Of a stretch of 21,520 nt of DNA, positions 12,651 through 20,022 are shown in pieces (the first letter of the stretch is position 1; each line of letters opens with the position of its first letter). The DNA lies in NCBI GenBank assembly GCA_018265615.1, contig JABLYX010000073.1, positions 1 through 21,520 of the forward strand, in the 5' to 3' direction. Source of the DNA: Lentisphaeria bacterium (GTDB lineage Bacteria; Verrucomicrobiota; Lentisphaeria; Victivallales; Victivallaceae). The notes beneath the pieces are model-generated. The model was not told the DNA's origin. It saw only the letters and a list, made by a program, of their open reading frames with translations, and ran no database searches. Position numbers and translations under genes: made by a program.

Positions 12651-14456
12651 ATGAGCATCTATCGCACCCACACCTGCGGGGAGCTTCGCAAATCCGAGGT
12701 CGGCAAGAGTGTCCGTATCTCCGGATGGATCCACAGTGTCCGCGACCACGGCGGCGTGATTTTCATCGACTTGCGCGACCACTACGGCATCACGCAGGTC
12801 GTGATCGATCCGGAGTGCGCGTTTTACCAGGCGCTCGACCGTTGGCGCGTGGAGACCGTCGTGCGTTTCGACGGCAAGGTGGTCGCGCGTTCGGCCGAGA
12901 CGGTGAACCCGAAGCTCGCGACCGGCGAAATCGAAGTGCAGGCGACCGATATGGAGATCCTCGGCGACGCCGACGTGATCCCGTTCCAGGTTGCGAAAGA
13001 CGACCAGGCGCCCGAGGCGATGCGGCTCAAATACCGTTTCCTCGACCTGCGCCGCGACGACCTGCATAAGAACATCATCCTCCGCAGCCGGGTTATCGCC
13101 GAGATCCGCCGCTATATGACCGCGCAGGGGTTCAACGAGTTCCAGACGCCGATTCTGACCGCGAGCAGCCCGGAAGGCGCGCGCGACTATCTCGTGCCCT
13201 CCCGGTTGCATCCCGGCAAGTTCTACGCGCTGCCGCAGGCTCCGCAGCAGTTCAAGCAGCTGCTGATGGTCGCGGGGTTCGACCGTTATTTCCAGATCGC
13301 GCCGTGCTTCCGCGACGAGGACGCGCGCGCCGACCGCAGCCCCGGCGAATTCTACCAGCTCGACGTCGAGATGAGCTTTGTCGGGCAGGACGACATTTTC
13401 GCGGTGATCGAAGGGCTGCTTGAGGATGTCTTCGGCAAGTTCAGCACGAAGGAGTTCTCGAAGCCGCCGTTCGTGCGGCTGCCGTACCTTGAGGCGATGG
13501 ACCGCTTCGGCTCGGACAAGCCGGATCTGCGCAACCCGCTTGAAATGATCGACGTGACCGAACACTTCCGCGGTTGCGGGTTCCAGGCGTTCGCCGGAAC
13601 CGTCGAAAAGGGCGGCGTGGTCCGCGCGATCAAGGCGCCGAATGTTGCCGGCAAGCCGCGCAAATTCTTCGACGACCTCATTAAATTCGCGCAGGAGAAC
13701 GGCGCGAAGGGCATGGCCTACATCATCTGGACCGAAGAGGGCGAGAAGAGCCCGATCGTGAAGTTCCTGACCCCGGAGATCGTCGCAGCGCTGAAGGAAG
13801 CCGGCAAGGTTGAACCCGGCGACGCGCTCTTCTTCCTCGCGGACAAGAAGAAAATTGTCCAGAAGATCGGCGGGGCGGTCATTCCGGAGCTCGGGCGCCA
13901 GCTCGGGCTTATCGATCCGAACGTGTTCAAGTTCTGTTGGATCGTCGACTTCCCGATGTTCGAGGAAGACGAGGAGACCGGGCAGATCATCTTCTCGCAC
14001 AACCCGTTCTCGATGCCGCAGGGCGGCATGGATGCGCTGCTGAACAAAAATCCGCTCGATATCCTCGCGTATCAGTATGACATTGTCTGCAACGGCATCG
14101 AGCTTTCGTCCGGTGCGATCCGCAACCATCGTCCGGATATCATGTACAAGGCGTTCGAGATCGCCGGCTATGACCGCAGCGTGGTCGATGAGAAGTTCGG
14201 CGGCATGATCAACGCGTTCAAGCTCGGCGCGCCTCCGCACGGCGGTATCGCCCCGGGCGTCGACCGCATGGTTATGCTGCTGACCGGTTCGCCGAATATC
14301 CGCGAGGTCATCGCATTCCCGTTCAACCAGCAGGCGCAGGATCTGATGATGAATGCGCCGGCGGAGGTTTCGCTCAAGCAGCTTCGTGAACTTCACATCG
14401 AGGTCAAGCTTCCGAAACGGCAGGAGAAGCCGGCCGCGGAAGCGCCGCAGGGGTGA
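12651..14456 (+). CDS. aspS: Aspartyl-tRNA synthetase
   Basis: A class IIb synthetase charging tRNA with aspartate. The N-terminal OB-fold anticodon-binding domain (about 1-110) contains GWIHSVRDHGG. Class II motif 1 lies near KYRFLDLRRDDL, motif 2 is FRDEDARADR, and motif 3 is GIAPGVDRMVML near 540. The bacterial GAD insertion sits between motifs 2 and 3, and YALPQAPQQFKQ forms part of the active site. The 601-residue length is normal for bacteria. His33 after Arg-Asp is the residue type associated with non-discriminating AspRS, which also makes Asp-tRNA(Asn); E. coli has Leu there. SD AAGGA lies 10 nt before the ATG. The next gene starts 3 nt after the stop. Confidence 0.97.
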   Translation: MSIYRTHTCGELRKSEVGKSVRISGWIHSVRDHGGVIFIDLRDHYGITQVVIDPECAFYQALDRWRVETVVRFDGKVVARSAETVNPKLATGEIEVQATDMEILGDADVIPFQVAKDDQAPEAMRLKYRFLDLRRDDLHKNIILRSRVIAEIRRYMTAQGFNEFQTPILTASSPEGARDYLVPSRLHPGKFYALPQAPQQFKQLLMVAGFDRYFQIAPCFRDEDARADRSPGEFYQLDVEMSFVGQDDIFAVIEGLLEDVFGKFSTKEFSKPPFVRLPYLEAMDRFGSDKPDLRNPLEMIDVTEHFRGCGFQAFAGTVEKGGVVRAIKAPNVAGKPRKFFDDLIKFAQENGAKGMAYIIWTEEGEKSPIVKFLTPEIVAALKEAGKVEPGDALFFLADKKKIVQKIGGAVIPELGRQLGLIDPNVFKFCWIVDFPMFEEDEETGQIIFSHNPFSMPQGGMDALLNKNPLDILAYQYDIVCNGIELSSGAIRNHRPDIMYKAFEIAGYDRSVVDEKFGGMINAFKLGAPPHGGIAPGVDRMVMLLTGSPNIREVIAFPFNQQAQDLMMNAPAEVSLKQLRELHIEVKLPKRQEKPAAEAPQG

Positions 14457-14459
14457 CAG

Positions 14460-15461
14460 ATGCATCTGATTCGGTTCCGGTTCGGACTTTTTCTTCTCGC
14501 ATTCGCGGTGTTCTCCGCGAATGCGGGGGGGGAATTGCTGAATTTCGTTCCGGCCGGGGCCGAATATGTGATTTCCGTTGACGCGGAAGCACTTCAGAAA
14601 CTGACCTACTTTAAGAATCTGACAGGGAGCCGCTCCGATGCGCGGGTGTTTCTGGAGGATTTCGAACGCAATTACAATCTCCGGCTCTCCGACTGCACGG
14701 ATCTCCTGTTTGTCGGCGGCGGGTCCCGCCTGCGCGGGCTGCTGGCGGAGACTTCCGTGCCGGAGCCGGAGCTGGCGCAGCGCCTCCGCCGGTTCGGCAG
14801 CCGTTTTTCAATTGAGGGGGAGGCGGGCCGCAAGCTCTATTGCCTCCGGACCGATGAGTCGATCCCGGGCAACCGGATCACCGTCGGCGTGGCCTACCTC
14901 GGACCCCGGGCCGTTCTTGCGACGGACCGCAGGTACATTGCTCCCTTCCTCACTGCTCTGGCCGTCCCGGCGGAGCAGCGGAAAACGCCGCTTGTCACGC
15001 CGAAAGGCGAACCGCTCGCCTGGGGTTTCGTCGATGTCGGCACGATTCTCGCCGGAACGAAGAAGAGTCGCGCCGATTTCGGCAATGCGATGCTGAAGGG
15101 CGTGAATACCGTTTTTGCTGAACTGAATGTGATCGGAGACGGCGATTCATGGCGGCTCGATGCCGCCGCTCAATGCGACAATGCCCGGAACGCCCGGCAG
15201 TTCGCGCTTCTGGTCCCCGCCTATCTGCAGCTTGGGGCCTCTTTGCTTTTTTCGGATGATCCCGCGCTCGGCAGGGAGTTCCTGCAGCAGTTGAAGATTA
15301 TGCCGGACGGCAGCCGGGTCATCCTCGAACTGGCGGTTTCCCGTTCGCTCGCCGAGCGCCTCGCGCGTTATCTGGAGCTGCAGGCGAAGAAACGGATCGC
15401 GCCGCCGGATCCGGTTCCGCCGGACATCAAGGCGCAGCTGCCGGAAGGCCGGCGCGATTGA
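14460..15461 (+). CDS. Exported protein of unknown function
   Basis: No family recognised. The 333 residues begin with a clear signal peptide (basic MHLIRFRF, hydrophobic LFLLAFAVF, cleavage near ANAGG). The mature start, FVPAGAEYVISVDAEALQKL, recalls periplasmic or cell-surface proteins of the 'no stress, no vector' type in PVC bacteria that open with P.....V..D, but I cannot name a domain. There is a Pro-rich basic tail. It starts 3 nt after the aspS stop, with AGGGG at the aspS end as SD, and its stop overlaps the next start (TTGA). It is therefore very likely translated from the aspS mRNA. Confidence 0.8.
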   Translation: MHLIRFRFGLFLLAFAVFSANAGGELLNFVPAGAEYVISVDAEALQKLTYFKNLTGSRSDARVFLEDFERNYNLRLSDCTDLLFVGGGSRLRGLLAETSVPEPELAQRLRRFGSRFSIEGEAGRKLYCLRTDESIPGNRITVGVAYLGPRAVLATDRRYIAPFLTALAVPAEQRKTPLVTPKGEPLAWGFVDVGTILAGTKKSRADFGNAMLKGVNTVFAELNVIGDGDSWRLDAAAQCDNARNARQFALLVPAYLQLGASLLFSDDPALGREFLQQLKIMPDGSRVILELAVSRSLAERLARYLELQAKKRIAPPDPVPPDIKAQLPEGRRD

Positions 15462-16039
15462 ACCGGCGGAGGGTGATACTCCTTCTCCGGTGTTTCGGGG
15501 TTGTGCTGCTGGCATTCATTCTGGCGGCGTTCTGGTTCCGGGAGGAGCTGCGCGATTTTGTGGTGGACGACACCCGGTTTGCGAAGGAGATCGGTGCCGC
15601 TGCGCGCCGGAACGGGCTCGATCCGCAGCTTGTGCGCGCGGTCGTGTTCCAGGAGAGCCGCTTCGATCCGTTTGTCCGCGGCAGGGCCGGGGAAGTCGGG
15701 CTGATGCAGGTGCTGCCCTCCGGGGCCGCGGCGGAGTGGAGCAGGCTGAACGGCAGAAAGGCGCCGGATGCGAATGCGCTGTACGATCCGGCTGTGAATC
15801 TGGAGATCGGCTGTTGGTATCTCGCGTACGGCATGCGGAAATATGCGGCGTACCGGAATGCCACCGAGCTCGCGCTGGCGCGTTACAACGCGGGCGAGAG
15901 CCGTTCGGAAAAGTGGAAACCGTCGCGGAGAGACGGCGGTGTGATCGAGCGGATCACGATTCCAGGTACGAAGAGCTACGTGACGAGGATCATGAAGCGT
16001 TACAGAAAATATAAAGCGGAAGAGGAGAAGCCGCGATGA
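15458..16039 (+). CDS. Membrane-anchored lytic transglycosylase (SLT domain, GH23)
   Basis: It cleaves the MurNAc-GlcNAc bond of peptidoglycan to 1,6-anhydro ends. The 193-residue protein has an N-terminal hydrophobic anchor or uncleaved signal (residues 6-27) and then one SLT domain. Catalytic Glu66 lies in VVFQESRFDP, with GEVGLMQVLP, the NLEIGCWYLAYG helix and ALARYNAGE as the standard motifs. The start is a TTG at 15458 with GGAAGG 9-10 nt upstream, overlapping the previous stop as TTGA; an internal GTG five codons later has no proper SD spacing. The close pairing with the preceding exported protein suggests a shared envelope role, by inference. Confidence 0.9.
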   Translation: MNRRRVILLLRCFGVVLLAFILAAFWFREELRDFVVDDTRFAKEIGAAARRNGLDPQLVRAVVFQESRFDPFVRGRAGEVGLMQVLPSGAAAEWSRLNGRKAPDANALYDPAVNLEIGCWYLAYGMRKYAAYRNATELALARYNAGESRSEKWKPSRRDGGVIERITIPGTKSYVTRIMKRYRKYKAEEEKPR

Positions 16040-16071
16040 CGGCCCATGCGTATGAAGGAAGGAGAGTTGAA

Positions 16072-16827
16072 ATGAAGTGGATTTTGATCGGGATGGCGGC
16101 TTTTGCCGCTCCGTTCCTGTTTGTGGCGGCGGCTCCCCCCGCCCCTGCTGCCGGGGAGCCGGCGGCGGTTTCCGACGACGCGAAGCCGTCGGCCGATGCG
16201 GCCTGGTGCACGGAGTTCACCGACCCGAAAACGCTGGAGAATGACTGGAAATTCGACGGCAGCCGGTTCCTTGTGCCGCGGACCCGTTTCTACATCGGTT
16301 CCGAGCCGACCGCCTCTAAGGGCAAGGTCATGGTTGTGGAGGCCGATAAGGCGACCGGTGTCATGCTTGCGGCCCCGTCGAAGGTCGACCTCACGAAAAC
16401 ACCGGTCATGCGCTGGCGCTGGCGGGTCGTGAAGCCGATCGCACTGAAAGCCGGCGAGGAGGATCCCGACGACCAGGCCGTCGTCGTTTATTTCGGCGAC
16501 GGTACACTGCTGAAGCAGCGCTGTGTCGGCTACCGCTGGGAGGTGAATACCCCGGTCGGCCACAGCGGATTGCGGAAATATGCGGCGGGCATGATGACCG
16601 TCAGCCATAAAACCGTCCGCAACCGGACGACTCCGGCGGGCGTCTGGGTGACGGAGGAGCACAACGTCGTAGAGGATTACCGCAGGGCGTACGGCAAGAT
16701 GCCGGATTCGTACTTCATCATCAGTGTCGGCGCAAACAGCCAGTATTCCGGTTCGACCAGCCGCGCCGAGATCGATTTCATCGAATTCATCCCGGTCCGG
16801 GAACAGAAGGACGCGCAGAAACGATGA
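16072..16827 (+). CDS. Exported DUF3047 protein
   Basis: The 251-residue protein has a signal peptide (MKWILIGMAAFAAPFLF, cleavage in the Ala/Pro-rich stretch near residues 19-28). The mature domain fits DUF3047: PVMRWRWRVVKP, an acidic EEDPDDQAVVVYF block, GYRWEVNTP, the EEHNVVEDYRRAYGKMP segment, and a final beta-strand region ending IDFIEF. The function of the family is unknown; the fold suggests a carbohydrate-binding-like beta sandwich. The ATG at 16072 has AGGAGAG about 7 nt upstream; an earlier in-frame ATG at 16036 overlapping the transglycosylase gene would put a hydrophilic leader before the signal peptide. Its stop overlaps the next start as ATGA. Confidence 0.75.
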   Translation: MKWILIGMAAFAAPFLFVAAAPPAPAAGEPAAVSDDAKPSADAAWCTEFTDPKTLENDWKFDGSRFLVPRTRFYIGSEPTASKGKVMVVEADKATGVMLAAPSKVDLTKTPVMRWRWRVVKPIALKAGEEDPDDQAVVVYFGDGTLLKQRCVGYRWEVNTPVGHSGLRKYAAGMMTVSHKTVRNRTTPAGVWVTEEHNVVEDYRRAYGKMPDSYFIISVGANSQYSGSTSRAEIDFIEFIPVREQKDAQKR

Positions 16828-17540
16828 GTCGCCGTATCGCAGTCACCGGTGCAGCCGGGTTCATCGGCCGCGCACTTGCGGACCGGGTCGATCTGGAGCC
16901 CGGATTTGAGGCCGTCCGCATCGTGCGGCGGGACTTCGAAGGCGGGTTGCCGGAGGAGCGTCTCGCGGGCTGCGAAGCAGTGGTTCACCTTGCGGGAGAG
17001 AGTCGTGGCGATGACCCGGATGCGCTGTACCGGACCAATATGGCGCTGACGGCGGCGGTCGCTGAAGCGGCCCGCCGCACGCCGTCGCTTTGCCGCATGG
17101 TGTTCTGCTCCACGACGCATGAGGCGAAAGAGAGCGCCTATCACGCATCGAAGCGGGACGGGCGCGCGCATTTTGACATCACCGCGGCCGAAGCCGGAAT
17201 CGAATCAGCCGGCGTCCTGATTCCGAATGCGTTCGGCCCCGGCGGCAGGCCGTTCTACAACTCGGTCGTGTCGACCTTCTGCAAACTGCGGGCGGAGGGG
17301 AAGCCGCTGACCGTCCATCCGGGTGCCGGCCGCGTGAAGCTGATCTGCATCGGTACACTGACTGAGCGGCTGTTTGCAGTTGCTGCGGGCCCGATGCCGG
17401 AGAATCCCGTGGTTCTGCCGGAGGAGTATGAGGTGGAGGTCGCGGAAATCGCCCGGCTGTTGGAGTCGTTCGATCCGGAATCCTGTCCGGAGGAGCGGTT
17501 CGCCCGCGATCTGTGGACGAGTTTCAAGAGTTACCTGTAA
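16824..17540 (+). CDS. NAD-dependent epimerase/dehydratase, CapF/FnlB SDR-domain-like
   Basis: An extended SDR with the Rossmann motif TGAAGFIG (8-15), HLAGES, the catalytic Ser/Thr in CSTTHE, and Tyr106-x3-Lys110 (YHASK). The segment NAFGPGGRPFYNSVVSTFCK resembles the NVFGKWCRPNYNSVVATFCH region of CapF/WbjC/FnlB, reductases of UDP-sugars in capsule and O-antigen synthesis. CapF normally carries a C-terminal cupin domain (about 370 residues total); here the protein stops at 238, without the cupin. The substrate is therefore unknown; no glycosyltransferases are nearby. The ATGA overlap with DUF3047 indicates coupling. Confidence 0.75.
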   Translation: MSRRIAVTGAAGFIGRALADRVDLEPGFEAVRIVRRDFEGGLPEERLAGCEAVVHLAGESRGDDPDALYRTNMALTAAVAEAARRTPSLCRMVFCSTTHEAKESAYHASKRDGRAHFDITAAEAGIESAGVLIPNAFGPGGRPFYNSVVSTFCKLRAEGKPLTVHPGAGRVKLICIGTLTERLFAVAAGPMPENPVVLPEEYEVEVAEIARLLESFDPESCPEERFARDLWTSFKSYL

Positions 17541-17559
17541 CAGAATAAGGAGATTGGGC

Positions 17560-17799
17560 ATGGGCATCGGCTGGACGGAACTGATTGTGATTTTCTGTGT
17601 GGTGCTGCTCTTCTTCGGGGCCAGGCGGATTCCTGAAGTCGCACGCGCCCTCGGGCGTGCTTCCCGGGAATTCAAGAACGCCCGCGACTCGGTGGTCGAT
17701 GAAGTGAAAGAGAGTTTCTCCGAAGAGGAGACGAAGAGAGGGAAGAAGACGCCGCCGCCCGAGAAACAGCTTCCCGAGTACGACAAGAAAGACGAATGA
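17560..17799 (+). CDS. tatA: Twin-arginine translocase subunit TatA
   Basis: This pore-forming Tat subunit has 79 residues: a short periplasmic MGIGWTEL, one transmembrane helix (about 7-20), the FFG hinge, the amphipathic helix ARRIPEVARALGRASREFKNA, and a charged disordered tail. It has the family's polar residue before the helix (Glu7). No separate TatB is seen, so this TatA may serve both roles, as in minimal TatAC systems. GGAG is 7 nt before the ATG; an open frame runs further upstream inside the SDR gene but is not the start. Its stop overlaps tatC as ATGA. Confidence 0.93.
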   Translation: MGIGWTELIVIFCVVLLFFGARRIPEVARALGRASREFKNARDSVVDEVKESFSEEETKRGKKTPPPEKQLPEYDKKDE

Positions 17800-18707
17800 G
17801 CGACTCCGATTCGAGCTTCCTCACTCATCTCGAGGCTCTGCGGCAAGTATTGTGGCGCAGCGTCGCGGCGGTTGCCGTATTTCTGATTCCGGGGTTTTTC
17901 GCCGCAGTGCCGGTATTGGGCTGGTTGGTGCGGTTCACCTGCCCGCCGGAGCTCAAGCTCAACTATTTCTCTCCGATGGAGCCGCTGTTGGTGCAGCTGA
18001 AGCTCGGGCTGCTCCTGGCGGTTCTCGCCGCCATGCCCGTCATTCTCTGGCAGTTGGCGCGTTTCGTTGCGCCGGCCCTGTATGAACATGAACGGCGCGC
18101 ATGCCGGAAAGCCGTCTGCGCGGCGCTGCTGCTGTTTCTCGCGGGTGCGGCGATCGGGCTTTTCCTGGTCACGCCGCTCATGATGCGTTTTTCCGCCGGC
18201 TTCGCGTCCGAGTCGCTTGCCCCGGTGATCGGGATCGGCAGTTTCGTGAATCTCGTTTCCCTGCTTGCGCTGAGCTTCGGTGTCATGTTCCAGCTGCCGG
18301 TTGTGATGGTGTTCCTCGTGAAGTTCGGCGTGGTCGAAGTTTCGACGCTGCGCCGGAGTCGTCCCGTCGCGGTGACTCTGATCTTCATCCTGGCGGCGAT
18401 CCTGACGCCGCCGGACATTGTGAGTCAGCTGATGCTCGGGGTGCCGACCTGGCTGCTGTTTGAAGCCGCGCTGATCGTCGCCGGCGGATGCCGGAAGAAG
18501 GAGCCCGCGGATCGGGAAGGGGAGGACCCCCCTCCGCCGCCGGAGCCGCGCAGGCACCTCGCCGGGCCGGAAAAAGGGCCGGAAAGCGCGGAAGAAAGCA
18601 CGTTGGATGCCGTTTATCGTGATTCCTACCGCAAAAAACGGCGGAAAAATCGTCGTTTCGGAATGATAAATGCCCATTATCGCGGACAAAAGGGGGTAAA
18701 AAAGTGA
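17796..18707 (+). CDS. tatC: Twin-arginine translocase subunit TatC with long C-terminal tail
   Basis: TatC is the polytopic receptor for twin-arginine signal peptides. Six hydrophobic segments run from about residue 20 to 230. Conserved blocks are YFSPMEPLLVQLKLG, the PALYEHERR loop with Glu99 (E. coli Glu103) and ILTPPDIVSQLMLGVP. At the N-terminus, where most TatC proteins have HLxELR, this one reads HLEALR, so the conserved Glu is Ala14. After the last helix comes a tail of roughly 70 residues, first acidic and Pro-rich, then Lys/Arg-rich, making 303 residues against about 258 in E. coli. Its last codons overlap the next start (GTGA). Confidence 0.93.
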   Translation: MSDSDSSFLTHLEALRQVLWRSVAAVAVFLIPGFFAAVPVLGWLVRFTCPPELKLNYFSPMEPLLVQLKLGLLLAVLAAMPVILWQLARFVAPALYEHERRACRKAVCAALLLFLAGAAIGLFLVTPLMMRFSAGFASESLAPVIGIGSFVNLVSLLALSFGVMFQLPVVMVFLVKFGVVEVSTLRRSRPVAVTLIFILAAILTPPDIVSQLMLGVPTWLLFEAALIVAGGCRKKEPADREGEDPPPPPEPRRHLAGPEKGPESAEESTLDAVYRDSYRKKRRKNRRFGMINAHYRGQKGVKK

Positions 18708-19591
18708 GAAAAATGAGAAAATATCGCTTTTTTAACGATTTACGCTTGCGAAAATGCACTTTCGGGTTTATCTTAAGCATTCTCGTGGTGTGCAGTGTCG
18801 GGAAGGCCTGTGCAGACGAGACGGTCTCCGGCGGCGGCAGTGCTTCCGGCGCAGTGGTTACGATCCGGCCGAACGATGCTGAACGGCTGAGGGAACTGAA
18901 CCGGTTGCGCGAGCAGGCGATGCTGGATGCGGAGAAGATGAAAAGGCTGGAGTTGGAGTTGGACGCCTCGAAAAAGGCGGCCGCGGGGCTCGAAGCCGAG
19001 TTGATTGAACTGAGAACCAAACTACAAGCGGAAAGCGAAGGCTTCCGCCAGATGCAGCTGTGGCTTGCGGGCGTCCGGGCAGAGGGGACAGTGCGAAAAG
19101 CCGGTGAGCGGGAAGAACAGCAGCTTCAGGCGATAGGAAAGCTTTCGGAAGATGGAGTCGGGCTCGCCCTCGATGCCGTTGATTTCTGCGACCAGGTGCA
19201 AATTCTCCTGCAGGAACTGCCGATCGGGAAGGTGAGGCAGGCGGAGTACCGGCTCAGGCTGGACAATCTTGCGAGGAAGGCGCGCCGGTTCATTGCGATG
19301 GCGGAAGGTCCGGAGGAATCGAAGGAGGGTATCGACGCGCTGCGAACGTGTCGGATTCTCGCGGTGAATCGGGAACTGCGTATCGCGGTACTGTCTGTGG
19401 GGTCGATCAAAGGCGCATTCGCCGGGATGATCTACCATGTCGGGAAGGACCGGCAGGAGCAGCTGAAAGTGGTCAGTGTACGGCCATCCGTCGCGGCGGC
19501 AGTTCTTGTTCGGGGCAGTATCGAAAACCTGTCTCCGGGGATGGAGGCTGCGGCGGGAGAAGAGAGAGCGGAGGAGGAATCGGGAAGGTGA
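18704..19591 (+). CDS. Exported coiled-coil protein of unknown function
   Basis: The 295-residue protein has a signal peptide (basic MRKMRKYRFFNDLRLRK, hydrophobic FGFILSILVV, likely cleavage after ACA). A heptad-rich coiled coil (about 58-115, AERLRELNRLREQ onward) follows, then a helical middle. The compact C-terminal domain, RTCRILAVNRELRIAVLSVG then VVSVRPSVAAAVLVRGSIENLSPGM, resembles the small beta-barrel tail of many PVC envelope proteins. No lipobox. The GTG at 18704 is 7 nt after GGGGG; an ATG at 18713 is possible. The first 100 bp are markedly AT-rich. A weak promoter-like TTGCGA-17-TATCTT lies inside at 18746-18774. Confidence 0.75.
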   Translation: MRKMRKYRFFNDLRLRKCTFGFILSILVVCSVGKACADETVSGGGSASGAVVTIRPNDAERLRELNRLREQAMLDAEKMKRLELELDASKKAAAGLEAELIELRTKLQAESEGFRQMQLWLAGVRAEGTVRKAGEREEQQLQAIGKLSEDGVGLALDAVDFCDQVQILLQELPIGKVRQAEYRLRLDNLARKARRFIAMAEGPEESKEGIDALRTCRILAVNRELRIAVLSVGSIKGAFAGMIYHVGKDRQEQLKVVSVRPSVAAAVLVRGSIENLSPGMEAAAGEERAEEESGR

Positions 19592-19671
19592 TTCCGAAGC
19601 TCGAAAAAACAATGACAATATGGAACGAACGGCAATGAGCGGTCCGTTCCGGAAAACTCGAGAACCAGATT

Positions 19672-20004
19672 ATGGAAGTAAGAGCTTTGACAAGGAATGT
19701 GCGGATCAGTCCGGAGAAGGCGCGGCACGTGTCCCGCCTGATCCAGGGGAAGTCCGCAGTTGAGGCGCTGGCGATCGTCGAACTGAGTCCGCGTAAAGCG
19801 GCCGGTTTGCTGGGCGATACGCTGCGCTCCGCCGTGGCCAATGCTGAGAACAACCTTGATGTGAACCGGAAGGAGCTGACCGTGAAGGCGGCGTTGGTTT
19901 CCCCGGGTCCGATCATCAAGCGTTTCCGCGCGAAGGCGCGCGGCTCGGCGGGCCGGATCCGCAAGCGGACCAGCCATCTGGAAATTATTTTGACGGATAA
20001 CTAG
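19672..20004 (+). CDS. rplV: 50S ribosomal protein L22
   Basis: L22 lines the polypeptide exit tunnel and binds 23S rRNA. The 110 residues carry the family start (RNVRISPEKARHVSRLIQGK), the AVANAENN segment, and the tunnel beta-hairpin around KRFRAKARGSAGRIRKRTSHLEIIL. The SD is weak. In most bacteria rpsS is immediately upstream; here the 80 bp before the gene hold no S19 and no clear terminator, and the neighbour is an exported-protein gene of the tat cluster. It is first in the run of ribosomal genes. Confidence 0.97.
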   Translation: MEVRALTRNVRISPEKARHVSRLIQGKSAVEALAIVELSPRKAAGLLGDTLRSAVANAENNLDVNRKELTVKAALVSPGPIIKRFRAKARGSAGRIRKRTSHLEIILTDN

Positions 20005-20022
20005 AGTATAGGGGATTGAATC

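Noticed and set aside
12588..14465. A 625-codon frame antisense to aspS as a gene
   Set aside because: It mirrors aspS codon bias (Arg, His, Asp, Val-rich), has no SD or family features, and aspS is certain.
17205..18689. A 494-codon antisense frame across the SDR and tat genes
   Set aside because: Charged low-complexity composition and exact opposition to well-supported tatA and tatC mark it as a shadow.
18704..18810. Lipoprotein signal in the coiled-coil exported protein
   Set aside because: LVVC has Val rather than Gly or Ala before Cys, and a better signal peptidase I site (ACA-DE) follows.
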